In this document: piece by piece, positions 52,492 through 64,000 of the stretch | Layout: each line of letters opens with the position of its first letter | Position numbering within the stretch: position 1 is the first letter of the stretch | DNA from: Typha latifolia | Taxonomy: Eukaryota; Streptophyta; Magnoliopsida; Poales; Typhaceae | DNA: 64,000 nucleotides | Assembly: GCA_019914945.1 (NCBI GenBank) | Contig: CM034105.1 | Coordinates: forward strand, 12,524,001 to 12,588,000 | Direction of reading: 5' to 3' | Made by a program: the position numbers and the translations under genes | Notes under the pieces: model-generated | Seen by the model: the letters and a program-made list of their open reading frames with translations, nothing else | Databases searched by the model: none | Told to the model about the DNA's origin: nothing

Positions 52492-55400
52492 ATGGAACTC
52501 GATCACTCGCTCGAACCAAGCAAGCTTCCCGAACTCAAATTAGGTATTCGAAAAGCTAAATTTTTCCTTTTTTTTCTTCGTTCTTTTTTCGTTTTTTTTT
52601 CATGATGTTCTTGTGATTTTTGTTCTGTAGATGCCAGGCAAGCCCAGGGTTTTATTTCTTTCTTTAAGAAGCTTCCGCAGGTAAGTCTGTCCTAACTAAA
52701 CCCTAAAAACTAATCAGAACAATTTCTTATTTTGTGTAATTTGCTTTTCCGGGTTTGAAGGATCCTAGGGCTGTGCGGTTCTTCGATCGACGGGTGAGCT
52801 CATTTCTCTCTTGACAGGAAAAGTACACATTTTTTTTAATGTTAGAATGCACTTTTTAAACTTCTTGTGCATCATATCGTATTCACCTAAATCTAGAAAT
52901 TATATTTCCTTTATCAAAACAACTTTTTCAATGCAAGATTCGAGTACAGGAAGAGGTTTTCTGGCAATAAATTGCAGAATTTGCTCACCTGATGTAGCTG
53001 AAAACCAGCCAACTGATCTGCCATTACTCGCTAATTGTTATGCTAAGCCTTCTTGTTTCTCTATTATTCACAATCTATTTACTGCTTGGATGCTATATAT
53101 TCTCACCTATTCTCATTATCTATGTCAGTATGATGCCCTGCCAGTATTGTTTATCATTCTTGCACATGTATCTACTGTATGGCAATAGGGGAGGAGAGAT
53201 ATCACATAGTGGGGTAAGATATGTTGTTCCACTAACTATCATGAAAGAAAGCTGCTTTTACTGAAGTTTCACATTTTAATCCAGCTTAAAATACTGTATT
53301 AGACCGTAATTGTTGTTATTTTTCATCACTTCTTACTTTCTGGAAATTCTATGGTTTGCTACTTATATTGGTATAGTTCTGTGTGTTGTGGAATTTTTAC
53401 CTTTTAATTTCACCTAGAATACACCTTATAATAAACTGACAAGTGACAATAACTATTTCATAATTTGATTAGGATTATTATACTTCTCATGGTGAGAATG
53501 CGACCTTCATTGCAAAGACATATTACCACACTACTACTGCTCTGCGACAATTGGGCCATGGCCCTGATGGAATATCCAGTGTAAGTGTAAGTAGAAGTAT
53601 GTTTGAGACTATTGCTCGAGATATCTTGCTGGACAGAACAGATCTCACATTGGAGCTCTATGAGGGAAGTGGATCAAATTGGAGGTTGACCAAAAGAGGA
53701 ACACCTGGCAACCTAGGTAGTTTTGAAGATGTTTTGTTTGCAAACAACGACATGCAGGATTCCCCAGTCACTGTTGCACTATTTCCTATATTTCGTGAAA
53801 ACCAGTTCACTGTAGGGTTAAGTTTTGTAGATATGACTAAGCGAAAGCTTGGCGTGGCAGAGTTCCTTGATGATAGCCAATTCACAAATGTTGAGTCAGT
53901 ACTGGTTGCTCTCGGTTGCAAAGAGTGTCTTCTTCCCATGGAAAGTGGGAAATCAGTGGAACTTAAACCTCTTCAAGATGCAATTTCAAGATGCAATATA
54001 CTTTTATCTGAGCGAAAGAAGTCTGAGTTCAAATCACGAGACCTAGTGCAGGATCTTGGTAGGATTGTCAGAGGTTCTATCGAGCCAGTTCGTGATCTTC
54101 TTTCGGATTTTGTTTATGCTTTGGGTGCCTTAGGGGCTTTGTTGTCGTATGCGGAGTTACTTGCAGATGATAGCAACTATGGCAATTACACCATTGAAAG
54201 GTACAACTTGGGCAGTTACATGAGACTGGATTCTGCTGCCATGCAAGCCCTGAATGTTTTACAGAGCAAGACTGATTTAAACAAAAACTTTAGTTTGTTC
54301 GGACTAATGAATAGAACCTGTACTGCTGGAATGGGAAAAAGACTCCTAAACAGGTGGCTTAAACAGCCTCTATTAGATATTCATGAAATCAATTGCAGAC
54401 TTGATTTGGTTCAAGCATTCGTGGAGGATGCAGAGCTTCGTCAAGGACTCAGGCAACACCTGAAAAGAATATCAGATATTGAGCGTTTGGTGCATATCCT
54501 GAAAAAGAGATCTTGTAATCTGCAGCCAGTCATAAAACTCTATCAGGTGATCTTACTCATTTCTTTTATCAGAGCAGATTATTATGAGCTATCACTTGCT
54601 TTTGCAGATGGTTTACACCTCATCGAGTTAATTATGCTATGACAAAGATGGAATATCCATTGGCATTCTCCTATCTTCCCTTGGATCTACTTTATAATTT
54701 CAATATAGTTTTGTTGTAGAAGCCTTGTGGACTTGTTGGTTTCCTCCAACATTTCATATGTATTCTGCAGGAGTTTTGTCTATTTTCATGACTAAACCTT
54801 CATTTGTTTTTCAAAATTTGATATTATCAAATTGTCTCTTGTGCAGTCAAGCATTCGACTACCACACATCAGAGATGTTCTTGAGCATTATGAAGGGCAC
54901 TTTTTGTCATTGATAAGGAAAAAATATCTGAACAATTTAGAATTTTGGATGGATGAAGATCGATTGAGTAAATTTATTGCTCTTGTTGAGGTGTCTGTAG
55001 ACCTTGATCAGCTAGAGAATGGTGAATACATGATATCGCCTAGTTATGATCCAGACTTAGCTGCACTGAAAGATGATCTTAGTGCAGTTGAACAACAAAT
55101 ACAGAATTTGCACAAGCAAGCAGGAAAGGATCTTGATCTTTCTCTTGATAAGGCACTGAAGTTAGAAAATGGAACACAATTTGGACATGTTTTTAGAATC
55201 ACAAAGAAAGAGGAGCAGAAAGTAAGGAAGAAACTCAGCACCCATTATATTGTTCTAGAAACTCGGAAGGATGGAGTGAAGTTTACAAACTCCAAGCTTA
55301 AAAAGTTAGGAGATCAATATCAAAAGATACTCAATGAGTACACAAGTTGTCAGAAAGGGATTGTAGCTCGAGTAGTTGATACATCAGCTACCTTTTCAGA

Positions 55401-58400
55401 GGTATTCGTAAGTGGAAACTTGAAGGTTTTCTTCTTTTGTATTGAAATGATGTCAGTCATAAGTCTTTTTTCTTATAGGTGTTTGAAGCTCTTGCTGGAA
55501 TTCTCTCTGAACTAGATGTTTTGTTAAGTTTTTCGGACCTAGCAACAAGTTGTTCTGTTCCATATGTAAGACCAGACATCACACCCTCGGTAAGACAGAT
55601 GAACTAAAATGTTTTTCTGGCTGAACTACTTCTCTGTACTTTCAATCTGTTCAAATAAAGTTCAATGTTACAGGATGAAGGAGATATAATACTAGAAGGG
55701 AGTAGGCACCCTTGTGTTGAGGCTCAAGATGGTGTGAATTTTATACCTAATGATTGTACTCTTGTAAGTACTCCTTTTAGAGCCCCTTCTGTTGAAATAG
55801 TATGAGAATCATTCTCAATTTTGGGGTTGTTTATTCTCCAAAACAGGTGCGCGACAAGAGTTGGTTCCAAATTATCACTGGGCCTAACATGGGTGGTAAA
55901 TCAACATTTATTCGACAGGTTAGCTACTTATCTTTGTATTGGTGCAATAAATTTGGTAATGGTTTGCTTACAAGCATACTTATAATAGCTATAAACACAC
56001 AAGACTTGGTTTGACTACAATTATTTTCTTACTGTGTGCGTGTGCTATAATGACTCTTTTTAGCAAGTACTGCTCAAGGCCAAAATTGAGTAATTCTTCT
56101 GCAGCTGCTGTTGCTTGTGCCTCATTTTACCAAAATCCTTTTGTGAAGCTCAGATAGTCTACCTGATTTTGGATATATTCATCATCAACTTTTATGCTCG
56201 CATTGACAGGTTGGTGTCAATGTGTTGATGGCACAAGTTGGCTGCTTTGTTCCATGTGATAGAGCAAGTGTTAGCATACGAGATAGCATTTTTGCTCGTG
56301 TTGGGGCTGGTGATTGCCAAGTAAGTTGTCAGTTCAATCCATATTAACTTCTCCCTTTCCAGTAAGATGGTACAATTTTCCTTGGTTGTCTAAACTATAG
56401 ATATAAAAAATACTATCCTAATACTAATTCAGTTACTGCTATTTTAGTCTTTGTCATGGAAGCCCCATTATGCGACTGTTTTGGGTATTCTTTTTAGTTG
56501 AAGGCAATTGGTGCATATAGCATTTGTCAGACTTAGATAACAACCCTTGGATATAGAACTATTGGTGTATGATCTTTAACAAGTTTCTATTCATGTAGTA
56601 CACTCTAATCATTGATGGACTTGCTACTTTTGTTGGACTATGGACTAGATTAGATTTTAGGGGTCAAATGTGCTTTAAATACTTGTTTCCACCTTTATGG
56701 CAATTCTTTTTAATGATAAATTTATTGGGTCCTGAAGTGTACAAAAAGATGGTGAATTTGAAGTTACATTGTTTTATTGGTAGTCATAAGCACTAAAAAA
56801 AATTATGAACTTGTCCTTGGGGTTCAAAAAGCCTACTTAAGGCAAGATGGTTACATGCTTTGAAGATTTTATCCTGGTATTGCCGTTCAATACACTCTTT
56901 TAGAATGATTGTCTGGCAGCAACATGACAAGAGCAATTTTCTCTAGATGCTCTTTTGGAATGTGGTATGACCTCAGATTAGCTTTTCAGGTCTTTTATTA
57001 TATCTCTATTAGCTACAACAGAGGAGTTATTATAATGTAAACGACAAATAGAAACTAACTTATTGTTCTATTATTATCTTTAATCATGATTATGCCTTCT
57101 TTTTAGGGGTGAAAACGGATCGAATAGTGCTCAACCCACATCCGGATTCATATTTTAAGTCCGAATTTGAATTCGGATATGGATATTGGACAGATAGCAA
57201 AATTTAAAATTATATTTTATCTAAACGGATATGGATAATTTTCGGGGATCGGATAATTTTTTGATAGAGGATCGAATTCTTAAACGGATGCGGATTGAAT
57301 TTTAAACAAATTATGTCAATTCTTTTGAAGACAATTAATACAAAATATTAAGAGTTTCAAAAATAAGTAATTTTTTTGCATGTCAAATACATATATATTT
57401 AGCAAAATCAATTAAAAAAATATGTAGTTAAACGGATATTCGATATTCATATCCGTATCTAAAAAATTATATTGGACATGTATGCATATATGAGTTTTTT
57501 TACCCATATCCGAATCCGTGTCCGGGTTTTTTTTCAAAAATTCTACTTGTATTCAAATCTGTATCCGGGTTGGGTAGGAATTTTTTATTCGAATCTGATC
57601 CGAATTGAGTCGGATAGCGAGTTAGATTGGAGTTAATTTGACCCGTTTTCACTCCTACTTCTTTTCCAATCTGATTCTGTTATTGACTGGTGTGAACTGT
57701 GAACTGTGGACATATGATTAAGTCAATGGATACACAGAGAAATGTCTATAATTTTACATTATATAATTTGTTTTAACTTTTGTTTCAGACTCTCAGCTCC
57801 TCAATGCTCATGCGTTGTCTTAAGGCCGATCCAATTCTCATTTTTTTAGCCCTGAAATACTTTGTGGAGTAGGTGTAACAGATGGAAATTCGTCTGATTT
57901 TGATCCATCTTGTGAGCCACTGAAGATATTTCTGCTCATTTAATTTATCACCTTTAAGATTGTGGGAGTAATTCTGGTAAAGAATTGAATCTGTAAGGCA
58001 CAATTTCTTTTGAAGTCATCAATTGAAGCAAAACCACTGGCGCTAAGGGTTGTCCTGCTGATAAAGGGCTTGATGAATCATTAACTTTTTGGATCATGTA
58101 CCGCCTACACGACGTATTTTTTGTTACACTCATGCATCAAGACACATTGATGCTTTATAGAATTAGCATGAATATGTGATTGTGGAAAACTAAGTTTTGA
58201 CATTATCTCTTACTATCTTTTTCTGTCCATCTTTAATGCAGAAGTTCTAGTGGAATAAATTTCTTGATCTTCAAAGATCTAGATTTCTTTTATAGGACTT
58301 AACCATAACCTGCCAGGAATCTTCAGGTCAAAACCTAGGCATGACAAGTTGGCTTCTAGCCTTGGTTAATGTAGTGTTTGAATGTGGTTCATTTATATTA

Positions 58401-61119
58401 GTTGTTAGAATATATTGTGCACTTTTTTTTTCTCATTTTTATCATCTGTACATTTGTTCTGCAGCTCCGTGGAATTTCCACCTTCATGCAAGAAATGCTT
58501 GAAACTGCGTCCATCTTGAAAGGTGCCTCTGAGAAGTCACTAGTAATTATTGATGAGTTGGGTCGTGGAACATCTACTTATGATGGATTTGGTTTGTCCT
58601 TTAATCTTTGCTACTTTTCTTTTTCTTTTGGAGAATAATTGGCACATCTGAGTAATTCAAGTGTAATTTAGTTTACAATTTCCTACTTTTCTTCATCGAT
58701 TTGCAAGTATAAAAAAGACAAATGTTATTATAGAATTACAGAATTGTTTTATAATTATTTTTAGGGGAAAATATAGTTTACCCTCTTCCAGTTAAGTCAA
58801 ATTCCAAAGCGTCCCTGAACTTTCATTTTTGTCACCTAACCCTCTTTTACTTGTAGTTTTAATCTATGTGAACCTGTTAGTTTTTCATCAAAACTAACAG
58901 TGAATATAATTTGCTATTAATTGTTAAATTTTTGACCATATTTTCCTTTGTATTATTTATCTTTTTTTTTTACATTTTACAATGTCCAAAATGTAAACTT
59001 GAGAAATATTGAGATGAAAGAAGCATAAGATAAAAAAGATTTTGACAAAATAAGTTGATGTAAACAAAAAGGGCATTTTGGTTATTAAAATGAACACAGG
59101 TTTGAGGCACTTTGAATTTTGACCTAATCATGTAAATTATATTTTCTCCTTATTTTTATTAGGATTTTCACCATGCAAGTCTGTCACTTTTTAGAGAATG
59201 TATATTGTACTAATAGTAGAGATTAACAGAGAGTGTCACCTAGTACAACAATAAGGCTTTCCCTTCCATTCAAAAAGGTCATTGGTTTGAGTTATCAAAA
59301 CATGATATGCTATGATTGCTTGAGAGTGCTGATGATTTAAGATAGAAAATGGGAGCTGTTGAATTAATGCCGAGGATTTGGTGAAGTATTTATTGTATGA
59401 TGTTAACTTTTTTTTTTCTAATGTTGCCATGATTATGGGTTACGACCAGATGAGAAATATAAATTTAACATATTTTCCCATTTGGTCAAAGTGCTCCTTT
59501 AGTATTTATTGCTGTGTCATATTTGTTTAGAGGTGTGATATACTTAAGTTTGCCTCAGGTTTTTGTCAAGGAAAGATTCAGCTCATAATTTATGTCATAA
59601 ATTTTATCTTATTCGAACTCTTTCTTTACTCAGGTCTCGCTTGGGCTATTTGTGAGCACCTTGTGGAAGTGACCAGAGCACCAACTTTATTTGCAACTCA
59701 CTTTCATGAGTTAACTTCATTAGCTCACGAAAACGGCCAAGAGTCTCACATTTCTCATCTTGGAGTGGCAAATTATCATGTTGGTGCACACATAGATCCA
59801 TCAAGTCGCAAGTTAACTATGCTTTACAAGGTAGTACTTGCAATATATTGAACAATTACTTTTATAAATATATTTACATGACCTATTTTAGTTTTCTCTA
59901 TTATGTTGTTAGTCGCTTGCCTTCTGTGATTTTCTTATTTCTTTTAATTTTCTTTCTGATGCTGTAGTCTCTTAATTGATTCATATTTATTTTATTGCTA
60001 TTAATAGAGGCACTGACTTAAAACCCTTTCTTTCATTTTACTAATTTTGTATCTCTTTAGGTTGAACCGGGTGCTTGTGATCAAAGTTTTGGTATTCATG
60101 TGGCAGAATTTGCTAACTTTCCTGAAGCTGTTGTTAGTCTTGCAAGAAGTAAAGCTGAGGAGTTGGAAAATTTTTCTCCAACTCCCATCCTATCTGATGA
60201 TTCAAAAGAAGAGGTATGTAGAAGAAGACAATAAATCTCTGTATTTAATTTTTTATTTTGTTGATATTTGTGGTTAGTGTCCTCCTGTAAGTAATTGCTT
60301 TGAATAATTTGCTGCACCAGTTTCTATTTTTGTTTTGTGCTCTAAGAAATTAAACCAGATCTTAGTTCATGTGACTTCACTAGTTGCTTGCTGTCTAATT
60401 GCTTCCTACTCTTTCTGTCATCTTCCTCAGTTTACTTATATTAGATACTTTCCTCTTGATTTGTATGCTTTTGTTTTATTTCCTTAGTGCACCAAATATT
60501 TCTCTAATTCAGTCTTCTAGTTCTCTCTTAGTTATTTCCTCTGCTCCTTGACATAAGCTTCTTCCCTAATTTCATTCTTTTGAATTCATACTTATTTGTA
60601 CTTTATGCTTGATTGTTTTAAATTTGTGCATCTCCTTCCTGACGTTGTGCATTGGATGCACATTTTACTGTTAAGACAGCTTTGAATGGGCTCACACCTT
60701 TTTAGTGCTGTTCATTGGTATTAAATGTATTCCTATCAATCTTGTTATAAATCATCGGTATGAATTGATTGAGTGCATAAAATTCAATTTCTTACCCAAT
60801 CAGATTTGATAAGTGTGTGGCATAAGTTTACAGTGTAATTCTTCGTCATACTACTATTTGGCATGTTAATGTACAACTTTATACTTCACTCCAATTTCGG
60901 TTTTCATCCAACCTGCAGATTGGAGCCAAGCGCAAGCGAGTATTGAGCCCTGATGACTTGTCTAGAGGAGCAGCTCGGGCTCATCAATTCTTGCAGGAGT
61001 TCTCTGCTCTTCCCTTAGACCAGATGGATTTGAGCCAGGCCATGGAACATGTTAGTAAACTTCGGTCCGATCTTGAGAAAGACGCAGCTAGTAATCCTTG
61101 GCTGCGGCAGTTTTTCTGA
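52492..61119 (+). CDS. MSH2: DNA mismatch repair protein MSH2
   Basis: Thirteen exons were read: 52492-52543, 52631-52680, 52761-52793, 53473-54546, 54847-55401, 55479-55589, 55674-55763, 55847-55918, 56210-56320, 58465-58591, 59634-59830, 60061-60213 and 60919-61119. All are in frame, giving 941 residues, the normal length of plant MSH2. MSH2 pairs with MSH6, MSH3 or MSH7 to bind mismatches in the nucleus. The N-terminal mismatch-binding domain begins [20 protein letters not shown]; the connector and lever occupy the large exon 4. The ATPase has Walker [10 protein letters not shown] (about 667-675), Walker [18 protein letters not shown] (DE about 746-747) and the histidine loop [15 protein letters not shown]2 lacks the MSH6-type Phe-X-Glu wedge, as expected. 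The C-terminal helix-turn-helix dimerisation region is complete (PWLRQFF). Two introns carry MITEs. No disabling change seen. Confidence 0.97.
57104..57657. mobile_element. hAT-type MITE in MSH2 intron 9
   Basis: A 554-bp insertion with ends TAGGGGTGAAAACGG and, inverted, TAGGAGTGAAAACGG. It is flanked by a perfect 8-bp target duplication, cttctttt (57096-57103 and 57658-57665), the length made by hAT transposases. The interior is full of gat-atccg repeats (ggatatggatat, gatattcatatccg). No coding capacity, so nonautonomous. Confidence 0.88.
58764..59149. mobile_element. Mutator-type MITE in MSH2 intron 10
   Basis: A 386-bp insertion with ends GGGGAAAATATAGTTTAC and, inverted, GGAGAAAATATAATTTAC. 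Inverted similarity extends about 70-100 bp inward (gtcaaattccaaag / gtcaaaattcaaag). It is flanked by a perfect 9-bp duplication ttattttta (58755-58763 and 59150-59158), as made by Mutator-superfamily transposases. No coding capacity. Confidence 0.85.
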
Positions 61120-62830
61120 ATCTGGAGTCTGACTACTCTCAAGATCTACTGGTTTTGTGTCTGTTTATCATGCTGTGCTTCCTGTTGTCTAGAAAAATTA
61201 TGCAAGGGAAGGTACATACAGGAGTAACAACAGAAGGAGTGAAGTAAAATAGATGCCTGAAGGTGGTGTACAGATGTGAAAAATCAGGTCCAAGTAAATT
61301 ACCAGGTAGAGTCATTTTTTGCCCTTGTTTATGGTTTGCCTGGATGATCTAATGAAGTTGTCATTTTGGCCTCATTCTGCATTCATCTGTCATGCATACT
61401 CATACATTCAACAAGTAAATTATTCGCCAGAACTGGATCACTTCATAAAAACATGACACTTTTTTCTTTTAAGATAAGATATTAACAAATGATACCTAGG
61501 AGTCTATGTTAGGAAAAGTTTCTAGAAGATAATGTCTTAATTAGCAAACTGGATCAGTTACCTCATTATGAGTATGACAATGCCTTAATTAGCATGGAAA
61601 ACTTTATAGAAGATAAAACAGCCATGCATGCAAACCGGATAATATTCTAGTGCCTGAGACACCCAATTTGTATATAGCGCTTTAGGTTAACAGGCACAAA
61701 CAAATAGAAGAATTTTTATTTCACACCTTGTATTATAGATTTATCCTGATCCAATAAAGTTGATCTTTTCTGAATTGTTCAATGATAACCTAAAGTTAGG
61801 CAAAACGTAACATCTCAAGCTGCGAGTTTTGAAAGACGGAACGCCTCCCATGAACTCCTCTCATCTTCTCTCAATAAATGTTTTCAGAGTGTTAAAGTAT
61901 CAAGTAGATCTCTCTGAGCTAAGGAAAATTAATTGTTAGTTGTTTATTTTTTGGTTGAGAGCAGTGAGAAGCTTGGGAAGAATTATTAAGTAGATGTAGT
62001 CTTTCAAATCAGTTGATATTTTGATGTGATATTATGACAGAAAACTAATTTAATGTGGTTACCATTTAGTTGGTGTACTTCTACACAAGGCTATAAGCTA
62101 GGAACAATTTGGTAACTTGATACTTGTTAGATGGATGTGGCAGCTAAAAGAAGTATAATTATAATATCCATTAATGAGACAACCATAATCCTGTTAGAGA
62201 GTTGTAGCCTCTTCAATCTCAGTGCATGTACTTTGATACTAGACCAGCAGCAATTTGGCTACTTGGTAGCCAACTCCATGGTCACTGCATTACAAGTTTG
62301 CAATTAGAGTTTAATTTGAGTGAAGAGATAACTACATTATAAAAAGATGTAGACTCATGCGAAGTAAATATTTCTTTATCTGATACCATTTTTTTTTTTT
62401 TTTGAGCTATTTGTTCTTAAAAAAGCACTTTTAAATTAAATAACTACATTATAAAAAGATGTCTATCTGCTATGGTTAAAACGAAGAGCTTTTTGAATAA
62501 ATGTATCCATTTCTTTGTGTTAAATATAATCTACTTTCCTAGAAAAAATAAAATAAAGAAGGGGTAATATAAGCTTTTCAGTAAAAATAAATAAGAATAT
62601 TTCTTATAAAATAGTGAGAATAAATTTACAACCCTGCTTGATAGCTCATTTAATACTTGTTTGATTGTGAAAGCTATCCATTCTGCCATAACTTGTATCC
62701 TAGTAGTTGGTATCCAATCTCCACATGGCTCCAAAGTCCAAAGTCGAATAACTCATCCCATGTCAAACTCCCATCCTAATAGCATCTTCCAAAAAATAAA
62801 TAAATAAATTTCAATAGGTGACCACTTATT
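61120..62830. other. Intergenic region between MSH2 and GGPPS
   Basis: This contains the MSH2 3' UTR and the upstream region of the synthase. It has a 17-bp T run at about 62388-62404 and a 23-bp perfect direct repeat. No ORF looks coding. Confidence 0.55.
62328..62462. repeat. Perfect 23-bp direct repeat, 112 bp apart
   Basis: The string ataactacattataaaaag plus atgt occurs at 62328-62350 and 62440-62462. It lies upstream of the GGPPS promoter; origin unknown. Confidence 0.85.
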
Positions 62831-63947
<1,117 letters not shown>

Positions 63948-64000
63948 GAGCCGGATAACTTCGCCGATAAAGCTGGAGTTATCCGGTTTCTTCACACCCC

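Overview
This window is nuclear DNA from a flowering plant. Every confident gene belongs to a plant family. Genes are broken by AT-rich introns with canonical GT..AG borders, and intergenic DNA is AT-rich with microsatellites and small DNA transposons. Several genes are strikingly GC-rich at their 5' ends or throughout (ABCB exon 1, DUF7705 exon 3, the GGPP synthase, the first exon of the WAK-like gene). This bimodal pattern suggests a monocot, but the species cannot be named from the sequence alone. Splice junctions below were read by hand from reading frame, GT/AG and remembered family similarity. No transcript or database evidence was available.

Layout from left to right. The 3' two thirds of a SAC9 phosphoinositide phosphatase gene (1-12239, +) meets, tail to tail, a secreted DUF7705-family gene (13158-15186, -). 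After a 4.5 kb gap comes a full-length ABCB (P-glycoprotein type) transporter (19640-25216, +, 12 exons, 1286 aa). Next are a kinase-less WAK-type galacturonan-binding membrane protein (26643-29079, +), a STIG1-like cysteine-rich secreted protein (29367-29774, -) and an intronless E-class PPR protein (31138-32532, -). An RNase III-like RTL2 gene (33993-37172, -) lies head to head with a GDP-L-galactose phosphorylase (VTC2-type) gene (37885-39704, +). A transposon-rich stretch (40979-43268) precedes a YJU2B/CCDC130-type splicing factor (43380-46955, +). Then come a CLE peptide precursor (48611-48928, +), a weak candidate small secreted peptide (49840-50025, +), the DNA mismatch-repair gene MSH2 (52492-61119, +, 13 exons, 941 aa) and an intronless geranylgeranyl diphosphate synthase (62922-63947, +).

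The genes are unrelated in function, as is normal for a plant chromosome; there is no operon or biosynthetic cluster. The best structural observations are three DNA transposons with readable ends: a Pack-MULE-like element at 40979-42274, a hAT-type MITE with a perfect 8-bp target duplication in an MSH2 intron, and a MULE-type MITE with a perfect 9-bp duplication in the next MSH2 intron. Others are a 3 x 151-bp tandem repeat in the RTL2 intron, an (AG)46 tract next to a splice donor, and a splicing-factor gene whose first coding exon is only its ATG. I found no evidence of a new multi-gene system; the items most open to novelty are the DUF7705 gene, the unassigned 61-codon secreted ORF and the divergent N terminus of the GDP-galactose phosphorylase.
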